Assembly: GCA_963556195.1 (NCBI GenBank)
Contig: CAUVYP010001196.1
Location: forward strand, 43,001 to 107,000
Origin: Sepiola atlantica
Lineage: Eukaryota > Mollusca > Cephalopoda > Sepiida > Sepiolidae
Direction of reading: 5' to 3'
DNA length: 64,000 nt
Part shown: positions 25,360 to 38,164 of the stretch, piece by piece
How the letters are laid out: every line of letters starts with the position of its first letter
How positions within the stretch are numbered: the first letter of the stretch is position 1
The notes under the pieces: model-generated
The model's database searches: none
Told to the model about the DNA's origin: nothing
Seen by the model: only the letters and a program-made list of their open reading frames with translations
Program-made: the position numbers and the translations under genes

Positions 25360-26490
25360 TGAACAAAGTCATCTATTTACAATACTTTAGAATCGAACTT
25401 TAAACGATATCATCTATTTTCAAACCTTAAGAATCGGCAACTTGAACAAAGTCATCTATTTACAGTGCTTTAGAATCCGACTTTAAACGATATCATCTAT
25501 TTTCAAAGCTTGAGAATCGGCGACTTGAACAAGTCATTAATAAACAATGCTTTAGAATCCGACTTGAAACGATATCATCTATTTAAAAACCTTAAGAATC
25601 GGCAACTTGAACAAAGTCATCTATTTACAATGCTTTAGAATCCGACTTTAAACGATATCATCTATTTTCAAACCTAAAGACTCCGCAACTTGAACAATGT
25701 CATCTATTTACAATGCTTTATAATCCGACTTTAAATGATATCATCTATTTTCAAAACTAAAGCATCCGCCACTGTAATAAAGTCATCTACTTACAATGCT
25801 TTAGAATCGTACTTTAAACAATATCATCTATTTTCAAACCTTAAGAGTCCGCAACTTGAACAAAGTCATCTATTAACAATGCTTTAGAATCCGACTTGAA
25901 ACGATATCATCTATTTTCAAACCTTAAGAATCCGCAACTTGAACAAAGTCATCTATTTACAATGCTTTAGAATCCGACTTCAAACGATATCATCTATTTT
26001 CAAACATTAAGAATCCGCAACGTGAACAAGGTCATCTATTTACAATGCTTTAGAATCCGACTTTAAACGATATCATCTATTTTCAAACCGTAAGTATCGG
26101 CCACTTGAACAAAGTCATCTATTTACAATGCTGTAGAATCCGACTTTAAACGATATCATCTATTTTCAAACCTTAAGAATCGGCAACTTGAACAAAGTCA
26201 TCTATTTACAATGCTTTAGAATGCGACTTTAAACAATATCATCTATTTTCAAAGCTTAAGAATCGGCAACTTGAACGAAGTCATCTACTTACAATGCTTT
26301 AGAATCGCACTTTAAACAATATAATCTATTTTCAAACCTTAAGAGTCCGCCACCTGAACAAAGTCATCTATTTACAATGCTTTAGAATCCGACTTTAAAC
26401 GATATCATTTATTTTCAAACCTTAAGAAACCGCAACTTGAACAAAGTCATCTATTTACAATGCTTTAGAATCCGACTTTAAACGATATCA
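25360..26490. repeat. 20-unit higher-order repeat, copy 2
   Basis: Second copy of 23700-24740. AATCGAACT is at 25391, AAGTCATTAATAAAC at 25531 and CTCCGC at 25681. One extra unit is present at about 25.92-26.0 kb. AACGAAG and ATCATTTATT (26404) keep the 1743-bp offset to the end of the copy. Confidence 0.85.
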
Positions 26491-29419
26491 TCTATTTTCA
26501 AACCATTAAGAATCCGCAACTTAACAAAGTCATCTATTTACAATGGTTTGGAATCCGATCTTAAACGATATCATCTATTTTCAAACCTTAAGAATGTGCA
26601 ACTTGTACACAGTCATCTATTTACAATGCTTTAGAATCCGACTTTAAACGATATCATCTATTTTCAAACCTTAATAATTCGCGACTTGAACAAAGTCATC
26701 TATTTATAATGCTTTAGAATCCGACTTTAAACGATATAATCTATTTTCAAACAATCAGAGTCCGCAACTTGAACAAAGTCATCTATTTACAATGCTTTAG
26801 AATCCGACTTTAACCGATATCGTCTATTTTAAACCTCAAGAATCCGCAACTTGAACAAGGTCATCTATTTACAATGCTTTAGAATTCGACATTAAAATAT
26901 ATCATCTAGTTTTAAACCTTAAGAACTCGCTACTTGAACAAAGTCATCTATTTACAATGCTTTAGAATCCGACTTTAACCGATATAATCTATTTTCAATC
27001 CTTAAGAATCGGCAACTTGAACAAAGTCATCTATTTACAATGCTTTAGAATCCGACTTTAAAAGATATCATCTATTTTCAATCCTTAAGAATCGGCAACT
27101 TGAACAAAGTCATCTATTTACAATGCTTTATAATCCGACTTTAAATGATATCATCTATTTTTAAACCTTAAGAATACGTAACTTGAACATAGTAATCTAT
27201 TTACAATGCTTTAGTATCCGACATTAAACGATATTATCTAGATTTAAACCTTAAGAATCCGCAACTTGAACAAAGTCATCTACTAACAATGCTTTCGAAT
27301 TCGACTTTAAACGATATAATCTATTTTCAAACCTTAAGAATCCGCAACTTGAACAAAGTCATCTATTTACAATGCTTTAGAATCCCACTGTAAACGACAT
27401 AATCTATTTTCAAACCTTAAGAATCCGACACTTGAAAAAGTCATCTATTTACAATACTTTAGAATCCGACTTTAAACGATATCATCTATTTTCAAACCTT
27501 AAGAATCCGCAACTTGAACAAAGTCATCTATTTACAATGCTTTAGAATCCGACTTTAAACGATATAATCTATTTTCAAACCTTAAGAATCCGCAACTTGA
27601 ACAAAGTCATCTATTTACAATGCTTTAGAATCCGATTTTAAACAATATCATATATTTTCAAACTTTAAGAATCCGCAACTTGAACAAAGTCATCTATTTA
27701 CAATGCTTTAGAATCGGACTTTAAACGATATCATCTATTTTCAAACCTTAAGAATCCGCAACTTGAACAAAATCATCTATTTACAATGCTTTAGAATCCC
27801 ACTTTAAACGACATAATCTATTTTCAAACCTTAAGAATTCGACACTTGAAAAGTCATCTATTTACAATACTTTAGAATCCGACTTAAAACGATATCATCT
27901 ATTTTCAAACCTTAAGAATCCGCAACTTGAACAAAGTCATCTATTTACAATGCTTTAGAATCCGACTTTAAACGATATCATCTATTTTCAAACCTTAAGA
28001 ATCCGCCACTTGAACAAATTCATCTATTTACAATGCTTTAGAATCCGATTTTAAACGATATCATCTATTTTCAAACCTTAAGAATCCGCAACTTGAACAA
28101 AGTCATCAATTTACAATACTTTAGAATCCGACTTTAAACAATATCATCTATTTTCAAACCTTAAGAATCCGCAACTTGAACAAAGTCATCTATTTACAAT
28201 GCTTTAGAATCCGACTTTAAACGATATCATCTATTTTCAAACCTTAAGAATCCGCCACTTGAACAAAGTCATCTATTTACAATGCTTTAGAATGCGACTT
28301 TTAACAATATCATCTATTTTCAAACCTTAAGAATCCGCAACTGTAATCAAGTCATCTACTTACAATGCTTTAGAATCGTACTTTAAACAATATAATCTAT
28401 TTTCAAACCTTAAGAGTCCGCCACTTGAACTAAGTCATCTATTTACAATGCTTTAGAATCCGACTTTAAACGATATCATCTATTTTCAAACTTTAAGAAA
28501 CCGTAACTTGAACAAAGTCATCTATTTACAATGGTTTAGAATCCGACTTTAAACGATATCATCTATTTTCAAACCTAAAGTATCGGCCACTAAACAAAGT
28601 CATCTATTTACAATGGTTTGGAATCCGATCTTAAACGATATCATCTATGTTCAAACCTTAAGAATGTGCAACTTGTACACAGTCATCTATTTACAATGCT
28701 TTAGAATCCGACTTTAAACGATATAATCTATTTTCAAACCTTAATAATCCGCGACTTGAACAAAGTCATCTACTTATAATGCTTTAGAATCCGACTTTAA
28801 ACGATATAATCTATTTTCAAACTATCAGAGTCCGCAACTTGAACAAAGTCATCTATTTACAATGCTTTAGAATCCGACTTTAACCGATATCATCTATTTT
28901 AAACCTCAAGAATCCGCAACTTGAACAAGGTCATCTATTTACAATGCTTTAGAATCCGACATTAAAATATATCATCTAGTTTTAAACCTTAAGAATCCGA
29001 CACTTGAACTAAGTCTCTATTTACAATACTTTAGAATCCGACTTTAAACGATATCATCTATTTTCCAACCTTAAGAATCCGTAACTTGAACAAAGTCATC
29101 TATTTACAATACTTTAGAATCCGACTTTAAACGATATCATCTATTTTCAAACTTTAAGAATCCGCAACTTGAACAAAGTCATCTATTTACAATGCTTTAG
29201 AATCCGACTTTAAACGATATCATCTATTTTCAACCCTTAAGAATCCGCAACTTGAACAAAGTCATCTATTTACAATGTTTTAGAATGCGACTTTAAACGA
29301 TATCATCTATTTTCAAACCTTAAGAATCCGCAACTTGAACAAAGTCATCTATTTACAATGCTTTAGAATCCGACTTAAAACAATATAATCTATTTTAAAA
29401 CCTTAAGAATCCACCACTT
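26491..29419. repeat. Satellite block, first-region subfamily returns
   Basis: About 35 units whose linked variants are those of the 2.6-20 kb region: ACAATGGTTTGG followed by GAATGTGCAACTTGTACAC at 26592 and 28662, CTATCAGAGTCC or CAATCAGAGTCC, AAACCTCAAGAATCC with GAACAAGGTC, ACATTAAAATATATC, GTATCCGACATTAAACG (about 27.2 kb), and GACACTTGAAAAGTC (about 27.84 kb). The ACTCGCAACTAAAC haplotype itself is absent; ordinary AATCCGCAACTTG stands in its place near 27.26 kb. This block separates two blocks of the other subfamily. Confidence 0.8.
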
Positions 29420-30200
29420 GAAAAAAGTCATCTATTAACAATGCTTTAGAATCCGACTTGAAACGATATAATCTATTTTCAAACTATCAGAGTCCGCAAC
29501 TTGAACAAAGTCATCTATTTACAATGCTTTAGAATCCGACTTTAACCGATATCATCTATTTTCAATCCTTAAGTATCGGCGACTTGAACAAAGTCATCTA
29601 TTTACAATGCTTTTGAATCCGACTTTAAACGATATCATCTATTTTCAATCCTTAAGAATCGGCAACTTGAACAAAGTCATCTATTTACAATGCTTTAGAA
29701 TCGAACTTTAAACGATATCATCTATTTTCAAACCTTAAGAATCGGCAACTTGAACAAAGTCATCTATTTACAGTGCTTTGGAATCCGACTTCAAACGATA
29801 TCATCTATTTTCTAAAGCTTGAGAATCGGCGACTTGAACAAGTCCTTAATTTACAATGCTTTAGAATCCGACTTGAAACGATATCATCTATTTTAAAACC
29901 TTTAGATCCGGAAACTTGAACAAAGTCATCTATTATCAATGCTTTGGAATCCGACTTAAAACGATATCATCTATTTTCAAACCTTAAGAATCCGCAACTT
30001 GAAAAAGTCATCTATTTACAATACTTTAGAATCTGACTTTAAACGATATCATCTATTTTCAAACCTTAAGAATCCGCAACTTGAACAAAGTCATCTATTT
30101 ACAATGCTTTAGAATCCGACCTTAAACGATATCATCTATTTTCGAACCTTAAGAATCCGCAACTTGAACAAAGTCATCTATTTACAATGCTTTAGAATCC
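29420..30200. repeat. 21-22-unit higher-order repeat, copy 1
   Basis: Ordered markers CTATTAACAATGC (29432), CTATCAGAGTCC, AAGTATCGGCGACTTG (29571), TGCTTTTGAATCC, AATCGAACTTTAAAC, CAGTGCTTTGG, AGTCCTTAAT (29841), AGATCCGG (29904), TATTATCAATGC, and AATCCGACCTTAAAC (about 30114). The same order recurs at offsets of 1738-1739 bp (21 units less 4-5 bp). Confidence 0.85.
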
Positions 30201-31159
30201 GACTTTAAACGATATAATCTATTTTCAAAATATCAGAGTCCGCAACTTGAACAAAGTCATCTATTTACAATGCTTTAGAATCCGACTTTAACCGATATCA
30301 TCTATTTTCAATCCTAAAGTATCGGCAACTTGAACAAAGTCATCTATTTACAATGCTTTAGAATCCGACTTTAAACGATATCATCTATTTTCAATCCTTA
30401 AGAATCGGCAACTTGAACAAAGTCATCTATTTACAATGCTTTGGAATCCGACTTTAAACGATATCATCTATTTTCAAACCTTAAGAATCCGCCACTGGCA
30501 AAAGTCATCTATTTACAATACTTTAGAATCCGACTTTAAACGATATCATCTATTTTCAAACCTTAATAATCCGCAACTTCAACAAAGTCATCTATTTACA
30601 ATGCTTTAGAATCCGACTTTAAACGATATCATCTATTTTCAAACCTTAAGAATCCGCAACTTGAACAAAGTCATCTATTTACAATGCTTTAGAATCCTAC
30701 TTTAAACTATGTCATCTATTTTCAAACATCATGCATCCGTAACTTGAACAAGGTCATCTATTTACAATGTTTAGAATCCGACTATAAACGATATCATCTA
30801 TTTTCAAACCTAAAGTATCGGCCACTTGAACAAAGTCATCTATTTACAATGCTGTAGAATCCGACTTTAAACGATATCATCTATTTTCAAACCTTAAGAA
30901 CCCGCAACTTAACAAAGTCATCTATTTACAATAATTTGGAATCCGATCTTAAACGATATCATCTATTTTCAAACCTTAAGAATCCGCAACTTGAACACAG
31001 TCATCTATTTACAATGCTTTAGAATCCGACTTTAAACGATATCATCTATTTTCAAACCTTAAGAATCCGCAACTTGAACAAAGTCATCTATTTACAATGC
31101 TTTAGAATCCGACTTAAAACAATATCATCTATTTTCAAACCTTAAGAATCCGCAACTTG
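30201..31159. repeat. Units between copies 1 and 2 of the 21-22-unit repeat
   Basis: About 11-12 units. They include CAAAATATCAGAGTCC, AACCTTAATAATCC, ACTATGTCATC with CATCATGCATCCG, and the second-subfamily pair ACAATAATTTGG (about 30.93 kb) plus AACACAG. No other feature. Confidence 0.8.
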
Positions 31160-31940
31160 AACAAAGTCATCTATTAACAATGCTTTAGAATCCGACTTGA
31201 AACGATATAATCTATTTTCAAACTATCAGAGTCCGCAACTTGAACAAAGTCATCTATTTACAATGCTTTAGAATCCGACTTTAACCGATATCATCTATTT
31301 TCAATCCTTAAGTATCGGCGACTTGAACAAAGTCATCTATTTACAATGCTTTTGAATCCGACTTTAAACGATATCATCTATTTTCAATCCTTAAGAATCG
31401 GCAACTTGAACAAAGTCATCTATTTACAATGCTTTAGAATCGAACTTTAAACGATATCATCTATTTTCAAACCTTAAGAATCGGCAACTTGAACAAAGTC
31501 ATTTATTTACAGTGCTTTAGAATCCGACTTTAAACGATATCATCTATTTTCAAAGCTTGAGAATAGGCGACTTGAACAAGTCCTTAATTTACAATGCTTT
31601 AGAATCCGACTTGAAACGATATAATCTATTTTAAAACCTTCAGATCCGGTAACTTGAACAAAGTCATCTATTATCAATGCTTTGGAATCCGACTTTAAAC
31701 GATATCATCTATTTTCAAACCTTAAGAATCCGCAACTTGAACAAAGTCATCCATTTACAATACTTTAGAATCCGACTTTAAACGATATCATCTATTTTCA
31801 AACCTTAAGAATCCGCAACTTGAACAAAGTCATCTATTTACAATGCTTTAGAATCCGACCTTAAACGATATCATCTATTTTCAAACCTTAAGAATCCGCA
31901 ACTTGAACAAAGTCATCTATTTACAATGCTTTAGAATCCG
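31160..31940. repeat. 21-22-unit higher-order repeat, copy 2
   Basis: CTATTAACAATGC (31171), AAGTATCGGCGACTTG (31310), AGTCCTTAAT (31579) and AGATCCGG (31642) follow copy 1 at 1738-1739 bp. Copy-specific changes include AATAGGCGACTTG near 31564. The match ends at about 31940, where ACTATGTCATC with CATCAAGCATCCG follows. Confidence 0.85.
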
Positions 31941-32989
31941 ACTTTAAACTATGTCATCTATTTTCAAACATCAAGCATCCGCAACTGGAACAAGGTCATC
32001 TATTTACAATGCTTTAGAATCCGACTTTAAACGATATCATCTATTTTCAATCCTTAAGAATCGGCAACTTGAACAAAGTCATCTATTTACAATGCCTTAG
32101 AATTGAACTTTAAACGATATCATCTATTTTCAAACCTTAAGAATCGGCAACTTGAACAAAGTCATCTATTTACAGTGCTTTAGAGTCCGACTTTAAACGA
32201 TATCATCTATTTTCAAAGCTTGAGAATCGGCGACTTGAACAAGTCATTAATTAACAATGCTTTAGAATCCGACTTGAAACGATATCATCTATTTAAAAAC
32301 CTAAAGAATCGGCAACTTGAACAAAGTCATCTATTTACAATGCTTTGGAATCCGACTTTAAACGATATCATTTATTTTCAAAGCTTAAGAATCGGCAACT
32401 TCAACAAAGTCATCTATTTACAATGCTTTAGAATCCGACTTTAAACGATATCATCTATTTTCAAACCTAAAGAATCCGCAACTTGTACAAAGTCATCTAT
32501 TTACAATGCTTTATAATCCGACTTTAAATGATATCATCTATTTTCAAAACTAAAGCATCCGCAACTGTAATAAAGTCATCTACTTACAATGCTTTAGAAT
32601 CGTACTTTAAACAATATCATCTATTTTCAAACCTTAAGAGTCCGCCACTTGAACAAAGTCATCTATTTACAGTGCTTTAGAATCCGACTTTAAACGATAT
32701 CATCTATTTTCAAACCTTAAGAATCCGCAACTTAACAAAGTCATCTATTTACAATAATTTGGAATCCGATCTTAAACGATATCATCTATTTTCAAACCTT
32801 AAGAATCCGCAACTTGAACACAGTCATCTATTTACAATGCTTTAGAATCCGACTTTAAACGATATCATCTATTGTCAAACCTTAAGAATCCGCAACTTGA
32901 ACAAAGTCATCTATTTACAATGCTTTAGAATCCGACTTAAAACAATATCATCTATTTTCAAACATTTAGAATCCGCAACTTGCACAAAG
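31941..32989. repeat. Units between copies 2 and 3 of the 21-22-unit repeat
   Basis: About 12-13 units of the second subfamily, including GCGACTTGAACAAGTCATTAATT (about 32.23 kb), AAACTAAAGCATCCGC with CTGTAATAAAG, and ACAATAATTTGG (about 32.75 kb). The open frame at 32220-32444 starts at TTG and is read through these variants; it is not a gene. Confidence 0.8.
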
Positions 32990-33770
32990 TAATCTATTAA
33001 CAATGCTTTAGAATCCGACTTGAAACGATATAATCTATTTTCAAACTATCAGAGTCCGCAACTTGAACAAAGTCATCTATTTACAATGCTTTAGAATCCG
33101 ACTTTAACCGATATTATCTATTTTCAATCCTTAAGTATCGGCGACTTGAACAAAGTCATCTATTTACAATGCTTTTGAATCCGACTTTAAACGATATCAT
33201 CTATTTTCAATCCTTAAGAATCGGCAACTTGAACAAAGTCATCTATTTACAATGCTTTAGAATCGAACTTTAAACGATATCATCTATTTTCAAACCTTAA
33301 GAATCGGCAACTTGAACAAAGTCATCTATTTAAAGTGCTTTAGAATCCGACTTAAAACGATATCATCTATTTTCAAAGCTTGAGAATCGGCGACTTGAAC
33401 AAGTCCTTAATTTACAATGCTTTAGAATCCGACTTGAAACGATATCATCTATTTTCAAACCTTAAGAATCCGCAACTTGGAAAAGTCATCTATTTACAAT
33501 ACTTTAGAATCCGACTTTAAACGATATCATCTATTTTCAAACCTTAAAAATCCGCAACTTGAACAAAGTCATCTATTTACAATGCTTTAGAATCCGACCT
33601 TTAACGATATCATCTATTTTCAAACCTTAAGAATCCGCAACTGTAACAAAGTCATCTATTTACAATGCTTTAGAATCCGACTTAAAACTATGTCATCTAT
33701 TTTCAAACATCAAGCATCCGCAACTTGAACAAGGTCATCTATTTACAATGCTTTAGAATCCGACTATAAA
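32990..33770. repeat. 21-22-unit higher-order repeat, copy 3
   Basis: AAGTATCGGCGACTTG is at 33133, 1823 bp after copy 2 (22 units less 3 bp). The order of variants is kept through AGTCCTTAATTTAC (about 33.4 kb), but the TTCAGATCCGG and TATTATCAATGC units of copies 1 and 2 are missing. It continues into ACTATGTCATC with CATCAAGCATCCGC, as after copy 2. Confidence 0.8.
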
Positions 33771-36589
33771 CGATATCATCTATTTTCAAACCTAAAGTAT
33801 CGGCCACTTGAACAAAGTCATCTATTTACAATGCTGTAGAATCCGACTTTAAACGATATCATCTATTTTCAAACCTTAAGAATCCGCAACTTAACAAAGT
33901 CATCTATTTACAATAATTTGGAATCTGATCTTAAACGATATCATCTATTTTCAAACCTTAAGAATCCGCAACTTGAACAAAGTCATCTATCTACAATGCT
34001 TTAGAATCCGACTTTAAACGATATCATCTATTTTCAAACCTTAAGAATCCGCAACTTGAACAAAGTCATCTATGTACAATGCTTTAGAATCCGACTTAAA
34101 ACAATATCATCTATTTCCAAACCTTAAGAATCCGCAACTTGAACAAAGTCATCTATTAACAATGCTTTAGAATCCGACTTTAAACGATATAATCTATTTT
34201 CAAACTATCAGAGTCCGCAACTTGAACAAAGTCATCTATTTACAATGCTTTAGAATCCGACTTTAACCGATATCATCTATTTTCAATCCTTAAGTATCGG
34301 CAACTTAAACAAATTCATCTATTTACAATGCTTTAGAATCCGACTTTAAACGATATCATCTATTTTCAATCCTTAAGAATCGGCAACTTGAACAAAGTCA
34401 TCTATTTACAATGCTTTAGAATCGAACTTTAAACGATATCATCTATTTTCAAACCTTGCGAATCGGCAACTTGAACAAAGTCATCTATTTACAGTGCTTT
34501 AGAATCCGACTTTAAACGATATCATCTATTTTCAAAGCTTGAGAATCGGCGACTTGAACAAGTCATTAATTAACAATGCTTTAGAATCCGACTCGAAACG
34601 ATATCATCTATTTAAAAACCTTAAGAATCGGATACTTGAACAAAGTCATCTATTTACAATGCTTTGGAATCCGACTTTAAACGATATCATCTATTTTAAA
34701 AGCTTAAGAATCGGCAACTTGAACAAAGTCATCTATTTACAATGCTTTAGAATCCGACTTTAAATGATATCATCTATTTTCAAAACTAAAGCATCCGCAA
34801 CTGTAATAAAGTCATGTACTAACAATGCTTTAGAATCGTACTTTAAACAATATCATCTATTTTCAAAATTTAAGAATCGGCAACTTGAACAAAGTCATCT
34901 ATTTACAGTGCTTTAGAATCCGACTTAAAACGATATCATCTATTTTCAAACCTTAAGAATCCGCAACTTGAACAAAGTCATCTATTTACAATGCTTTAGA
35001 ATCGAACTTTAAACGATATCATCTATTTTCAAACCTTAAGAATCGGCAACTTGAACAAAGTCATCTATTTACAGTGCTTTAGAATCCGACTTAAAACGAT
35101 ATCATCTATTTTCAAAGCTTGAGAATCGGCGACTTGAACAAGTCCTTAATTTACAATGCTTTTGAATCCGACTTGAAACGATATCATCTATTTTAAAACC
35201 TTCAGATCCGGTAACTTGAACAAAGTCATCTATTTACAATGCTTTGGAATCCGACTTGAAACGATATCATCTATTTTCAAACCTAAAGAATCCGCCACTT
35301 GCAAAAGTCATCTATTTACAATACTTTAGAATCCGACTTTAAACGATATCATCTATTTTCAAACCTTAAGAATCCGCAACTTGAACAAAGTCATCTATTT
35401 ACAATGCTTTAGAATCCGACTTTAAACGATATCATCTATTTTCAAACCTTAAGAATCCGCAACTTGAACAAAGTCATCTATTTACAATGCTTTAGAATCC
35501 GACTTTAAACGATATCATCTATTTACAATGCGTTAGAATCCGACTTTAAACGATATCATTTATTTTCAAACCTTAAGAATCCGCAACTTGAACAAAGTCA
35601 TCTATTTACAATGATTTAGAATTCGACTTTAAACGATATCATCTATTTTCAATCCTTAAGAATCGGCAACTTGAACAAAGTCATCTATTTACAGTGCTTT
35701 AGAATCCGACTTTAAACGATATCATCTATTTTCAAACATTAAGAATCCGTAACGTGAACAAGGTCAGCTATTTACAATGCTTTAGAATCCGACGTAAAAC
35801 GATATCATCTATTTTCAAACCTAAAGTATCGGCCACTTGAACAAAGTCATCTATTTACAATGCTGTAGAATCCGACTTTAAACGATATCATCTATTTTCA
35901 AAGCTTAAGAATCGGCAACTTGAACAAAGTCATCTATTTACAATGCTTTTGAATCCGACTTTAAACGATATCATATATTTTCAAACCTAAAGAACTCGCA
36001 ACTTGAACAAAGTCATCTATTTACAATGCTTTAGAATCCGATTTTAAACGATATCATCTATTTTCAAACCTTAAGAATCCGCAATTTGAACAAAGTCATC
36101 TATTTACAATGCTTTAGAATCTGACTTTAAACGATATCATCTATTTTAAAACCTTAAGAATCCGCAACTTGAACAAAGTCATCTATTTACAATGCTTTAG
36201 AATCCGACTTTAAACGATATCATCTATTTTCAAACCTTAAGAATCCGCAACTTGAACAAAGTCATCTATTTACAATACTGTAGAATCCGACTTTAAACGA
36301 TATCATCTATTTTCAAACCTTAAGAATCCGCAACTTGAACAAAGTTATTTATTTACAATGCTTTTGAATCCGACTTTAAACGATATCATCTATTTTCAAA
36401 CCTTAAGAATCCGCAACTTGAACAAAGTCATCTATTTACAATGCTTTAGAATCCGACTTTAACCGATATCATCTATTTTCAATCCTTAAGTATCGGCAAC
36501 TTGAACAAAGTCATCTATTTACAATGATTAAGAATTCGACTTTAAACGATATCATCTATTTTCAATCCTTAAGAATCGGCAACTTGAAC
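33771..36589. repeat. Satellite block, second subfamily, mixed units
   Basis: About 34 units. ACAATAATTTGG occurs near 33.91 kb. AAGTATCGGCAACTTAAAC (34292) begins a further, shorter partial copy of the 29.4-kb block, 1159 bp after copy 3 (14 units less 3 bp). The order then changes, with AATCGAACTTTAAAC units and repeated CAGTGCTTTAG units. A hybrid half-unit breaks the A-B alternation at 35494. The open frame at 34539-34763 starts at TTG and is a by-product. Confidence 0.8.
35494..35534 (+). repeat. B/A hybrid half-unit breaking the register
   Basis: A 41-bp half that starts as B (AGAATCCGACTTTAAACG) and, after the shared core TCATCTATTT, ends as A (ACAATGCGTT). It lies between a normal A and a normal B, so three halves stand where two are expected and the A-B alternation shifts by half a unit. 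The switch sits in the 10-mer common to both halves, as expected for an exchange between misaligned A and B halves. I saw no second example of this kind. Confidence 0.85.
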
Positions 36590-38164
36590 AAAGTAATCTA
36601 TTTACAGTGCTTTAGAATCCGACTTTAAACGATATCATCTATTTTCAAACCTTAAGAATCGGCAACTTGAACAAGTCATTAATTTACAATGCTTCAGAAT
36701 CCGACTTTAAACGATATCATCTATTTTCAAAGCTTGAGAATCGGCGACTTGAACAAGTCATTAATTAACAATGCTTTAGAATCCGACTTGAAACGATATC
36801 ATCTATTTAAATACCTTAAGAATCGGCAACTTGAACAAAGTCATCTATTTACAATGCTTTGGAATCCGACTTTAAACGATATCATCTATTTTCAAAGCTT
36901 AAGAATCGGCAACTTGAACAAAGTCATCTATTTACAATGCTTTAGAATCCGACTTTAAACGATATCATCTATTTTCAAACCTAAAGAATCCGCAACTTGA
37001 ACAAAGTCATCTATTTACAATGCTTTATAATCCGACTTTAAATGATATCATCTATTTTCAAAACTAAAGCATCCGCAACTGTAATAAAGTCATCTACTTA
37101 CAATGCTTTAGAATCGTACTTTAAACAATATCATCTATTTTCAAACCTTAAGAGTCCGCCACTTGAACAAAGTCATCTATTTACAATGCTTTAGAATCCG
37201 ACTTGAAACGATATCATCTATTTTCAAACCTTAAGAATCCGCAACTTGAACAAAGTCATCTATTTACAATGCTTTAGACTCCGACTTAAAACGATATCAT
37301 CTATTTTCAAACATTAAGAATCCGTAACGTGAACAAGGTCATCTATTTACAATGCTTTAGAATCCGACTTTAAACGATATCATCTATTTTCAAACCTAAA
37401 GTATCGGCCACTTGAACAAAGTTATCTATTTACAATGCGGTAGAATCCGACTTTAAACGATATCATCTATTTTCAAAGCTTAAGAATCGGCAACTTGAAC
37501 AAAGTCATCTATTTACAATGCTTTGGAATCCGACTTTAAACGATATCATATATTTTCAAACCTAAAGAACTCGCAACTTGAACAAAGTCATCTATTTACA
37601 ATGCTTTAGAATCCGATTTTAAACGATATCATCTATTTTCAAACCTTAAGAATCCGCAATTTGAACAAAGTCATCTATTTACAATGCTTTAGAATCTGAC
37701 TTTAAACGATATTATCTATTTTAAAACCTTAAGAATCCGCAACTTGAACAAAGTCATCTATTTACAATACTTTAGAATCCGACTTTAAACGATATCATCT
37801 ATTTTCAAACCTTAAGAATCCGCAACTTGAACAAAGTTATTTATTTACAATGCTTTAGAATCCGACTTTAAACGATATCATCTATTTTCAAACCTTAAGA
37901 ATCCGCAACTTGAACAAAGTCATCTATTTACAATGCTTTAGAATCCGACTTTAAACGATATCATCTATTTTCAAACCTTAAGAATCCGCAACTTGGACAA
38001 AGTCATCTATTTACAATGCGTTAGAATCCGACTTTAAACGATATCATCTATGTTCAAACCTTTAGAATCCGCAACTTGAACAAAGTCATTTATTTACAAT
38101 GCTTTAGAATCGAACTTTAAACGATATCATCTATTTTCAAACCTTAAGAATCGGCAACTTGAAC
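36590..38164. repeat. 19-unit higher-order repeat, copy 1
   Basis: Marker GCTTCAGAATCCGAC (36691) recurs 1575 bp later (38266; 19 units less 2 bp) and again after a further 1242 bp (39508; 15 units less 3 bp). Shared order: CAGTGC, AACAAGTCATTAATTTAC, GCTTCAG, GAGAATCGGCGACTTG, TTTAAA(T/A)ACCTTAAG, AAACTAAAGCATCCGC, CTGTAATAAAG, AGACTCCGAC, CGTAACGTGAACAAGG, AACCTAAAGTATCGGCC. The open frame at 36689-36958 begins at ATG because TTTAG became TTCAG; it is 89 codons of satellite with no codon-level conservation to suggest function. Confidence 0.85.

Noticed and set aside
36689..36958. ATG-started 89-codon frame with counterparts at 38264-38533 and 39506-39775
   Set aside because: Longest frames in the window, but again composed wholly of satellite with a ~28-residue echo of the 83-bp unit. 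They share one stop-removing change (TTTAG to TTCAG) copied with the block. No initiation context, domain or codon pattern supports a protein.
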